A DNA stretch of 52,681 nucleotides, from NCBI GenBank assembly GCA_029211085.1, contig JARGFW010000012.1, positions 1-52,681 of the forward strand, written 5' to 3'. Position 1 is the first letter of the stretch; every line of letters starts with the position of its first letter. A program made the translations under genes and the position numbers. The notes below the pieces were generated by a model. It was not told the DNA's origin, searched no databases, and worked only from the letters and a program-made list of their open reading frames with translations. Below, piece by piece: positions 51,919-52,681 of this stretch. The stretch is from Deferrisomatales bacterium (GTDB taxonomy: Bacteria > Desulfobacterota > Deferrisomatia > Deferrisomatales > JARGFW01).

Positions 51919-52319
51919 TCTACATCGACACGGGGGCGTTCATCGCCCGCCATGTGGTGAGAGACCACCACCACGAGTCGGCGGTAGGCTGTTGGAAAGA
52001 GCTCGAACAAACCGGCACCCGCTGTTTCACCAGCAACTTCGTTCTCGACGAAGCTTTCACCCTGCTCGCCCGGCGCACGACCTATGCCTTCGCCGCAGAC
52101 CGCGCCCGGCACATCCTGGCGTCCTCAGTGTTGACCATCCTGCGCCCGGGAGCCGAGCAGGACGGCCGCGCCGTCGAACTCTTCGAGAAGTACGCCGACC
52201 AGGCCGTCAGCTTCACCGACTGCATTTCCTTCGTCCTGATGACGGAGGCGAAGTTGAAGCGGGCTTTCACCTTTGACCGCCACTTCCAGTCCGCCGGTTT
52301 CACCCTCTGGCCCGGGTGA
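51915..52319 (+). CDS. vapC: VapC-like PIN-domain toxin
   Basis: A 134-residue PIN-domain ribonuclease. The acidic active site is complete: Asp5 (IYIDTGAF), Glu46 (VLDEAFTLL), Asp102 (SFTDCISFVL) and Asp121 (TFDRHF). VapC toxins cleave RNA, often tRNA, when free of antitoxin. It starts with GTG overlapping the antitoxin stop. The pair sits between repeat loci 8 and 9. Intact, so probably functional. Confidence 0.93.
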   Translation: MIYIDTGAFIARHVVRDHHHESAVGCWKELEQTGTRCFTSNFVLDEAFTLLARRTTYAFAADRARHILASSVLTILRPGAEQDGRAVELFEKYADQAVSFTDCISFVLMTEAKLKRAFTFDRHFQSAGFTLWPG

Positions 52320-52330
52320 ACCTATGGAAC

Positions 52331-52361
52331 GGCTCACCGCTTTCGGCTCACGACTTACCGC
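52331..52361. repeat. Heptad repeat type C
   Basis: GGCTCACCGCTTTCGGCTCA then CGACTTACCG: 7-base steps of the form (C/T)ACGGCT. The same type-C run recurs within the 152-bp units to the right and in locus 8. Confidence 0.75.
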
Positions 52362-52370
52362 CCTTTGGAA

Positions 52371-52681
52371 CCGCCAAGACGCCAAGGTGCGCCAAGGAAA
52401 CCACTTCTTGTGTGAAATACTGAAAAACCTTGTCTCACGCAAAGCCGCAAAGTCGCAAAGAAGGGCGACTCTCTGTTTGGAACGGCTTACCGCTTACGGC
52501 TCACGACTCACGGCCTCTTCCACCGCCAAGACGCCAAGGTGCGCCAAGGAAACCACTTCTTGTGTGAAATACTGAAAAACCTTGTCTCACGCAAAGCCGC
52601 AAAGTCGCAAAGAAGGGCGACTCTCTGTTTGGAACGGCTTACCGCTTACGGCTCACGACTCACGGCCTCTTCCACCGCCAA
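52371..52681. repeat. 152-bp tandem duplication of an A-linker-B-C block, cut by the window edge
   Basis: Two units, 52371-52522 and 52523-52674, appear identical base for base; a third begins at 52675 and runs off the window. Each unit holds A (CCGCCAAGACGCCAAGGTGC), the TTGTGTGAAATACTGAAAAA linker, B (TCTCACGCAAAGCCGCAAAG) and type C (CTTACCGCTTACGGCTCACG). Identity means a recent duplication or an assembly effect. Confidence 0.93.

Noticed and set aside
52371-52681. CRISPR array
   Set aside because: The 152-base units are identical throughout, with no short repeat plus variable spacer pattern, and no cas genes are present.
42740-52681. Insertion sequence or integron cassettes
   Set aside because: No transposase or integrase gene, no target-site duplication that I could see, and repeats are not of attC form; the cassette idea is kept only as a hypothesis.

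Overview
The window is GC-rich DNA from a Gram-negative bacterium that makes an exopolysaccharide and runs a PEP-CTERM/exosortase protein-sorting system. Markers are an exosortase with its Cys/Arg/His triad, an EpsI partner, two PrsT-type TPR lipoproteins, two secreted proteins with PEP-CTERM tails, a PEP-CTERM-associated acyltransferase and a FemAB-like protein. A proteobacterium or a relative such as Desulfobacterota fits, but the genus cannot be read from the sequence.

Layout. (1) 0.3-10.7 kb: a FeeM-like N-acyl amino acid synthase gene diverges from a run encoding an acyl-activating ligase, an autoinducer-synthase-like acyltransferase, two B12-type radical SAM proteins, a sugar-nucleotide epimerase and a glycosyltransferase. 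A membrane hexapeptide acyltransferase faces them. This looks like a pathway for an acylated, possibly glycosylated small molecule or lipid. (2) 10.8-14.1 kb: two divergent paralogous secreted proteins, one with a PEP-CTERM tail and one in which a Cys-rich domain replaces it, each behind a sigma-54-type promoter. (3) 14.3-16.5 kb: a PrsT lipoprotein. (4) 16.8-22.4 kb: a LolCD/MacB-like ABC pair and rmlBACD for dTDP-L-rhamnose, then a decayed fragment of the first radical SAM gene. (5) 23.4-31.9 kb: a Sel1-repeat protein, EpsI and exosortase, a subtilase, a second PrsT and a second PEP-CTERM protein. (6) 32.3-42.7 kb: a DUF4091 glycosidase-like protein, a TPR protein, a membrane acyltransferase, then a translationally coupled VanZ-like, O-antigen-ligase-like and unknown-protein group. 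(7) 42.7 kb to the end: single genes (M55 aminopeptidase, FemAB-like, CapA-like, PaaK-like ligase, polysaccharide deacetylase, GxxExxY nuclease-fold protein, ATP-grasp enzyme, VapBC) separated almost everywhere by one family of 7-bp-periodic repeats.

Two signals stand out. First, four genes for secreted proteins (two PEP-CTERM proteins, the tail-less paralogue and the subtilase) carry GG-N10-GC sigma-54-type boxes 52-110 nt upstream, suggesting one regulon. Second, the last 10 kb holds nested inverted repeats built from CGCCAAG and CGCAAAG heptads with a conserved linker, often as A-linker-B...B'-A' palindromes. They abut and enter gene ends, include a perfect 152-bp tandem duplication at the right edge, and flank a PD-(D/E)XK-fold GxxExxY gene. 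No rRNA, tRNA, CRISPR array or intact insertion sequence was recognised.
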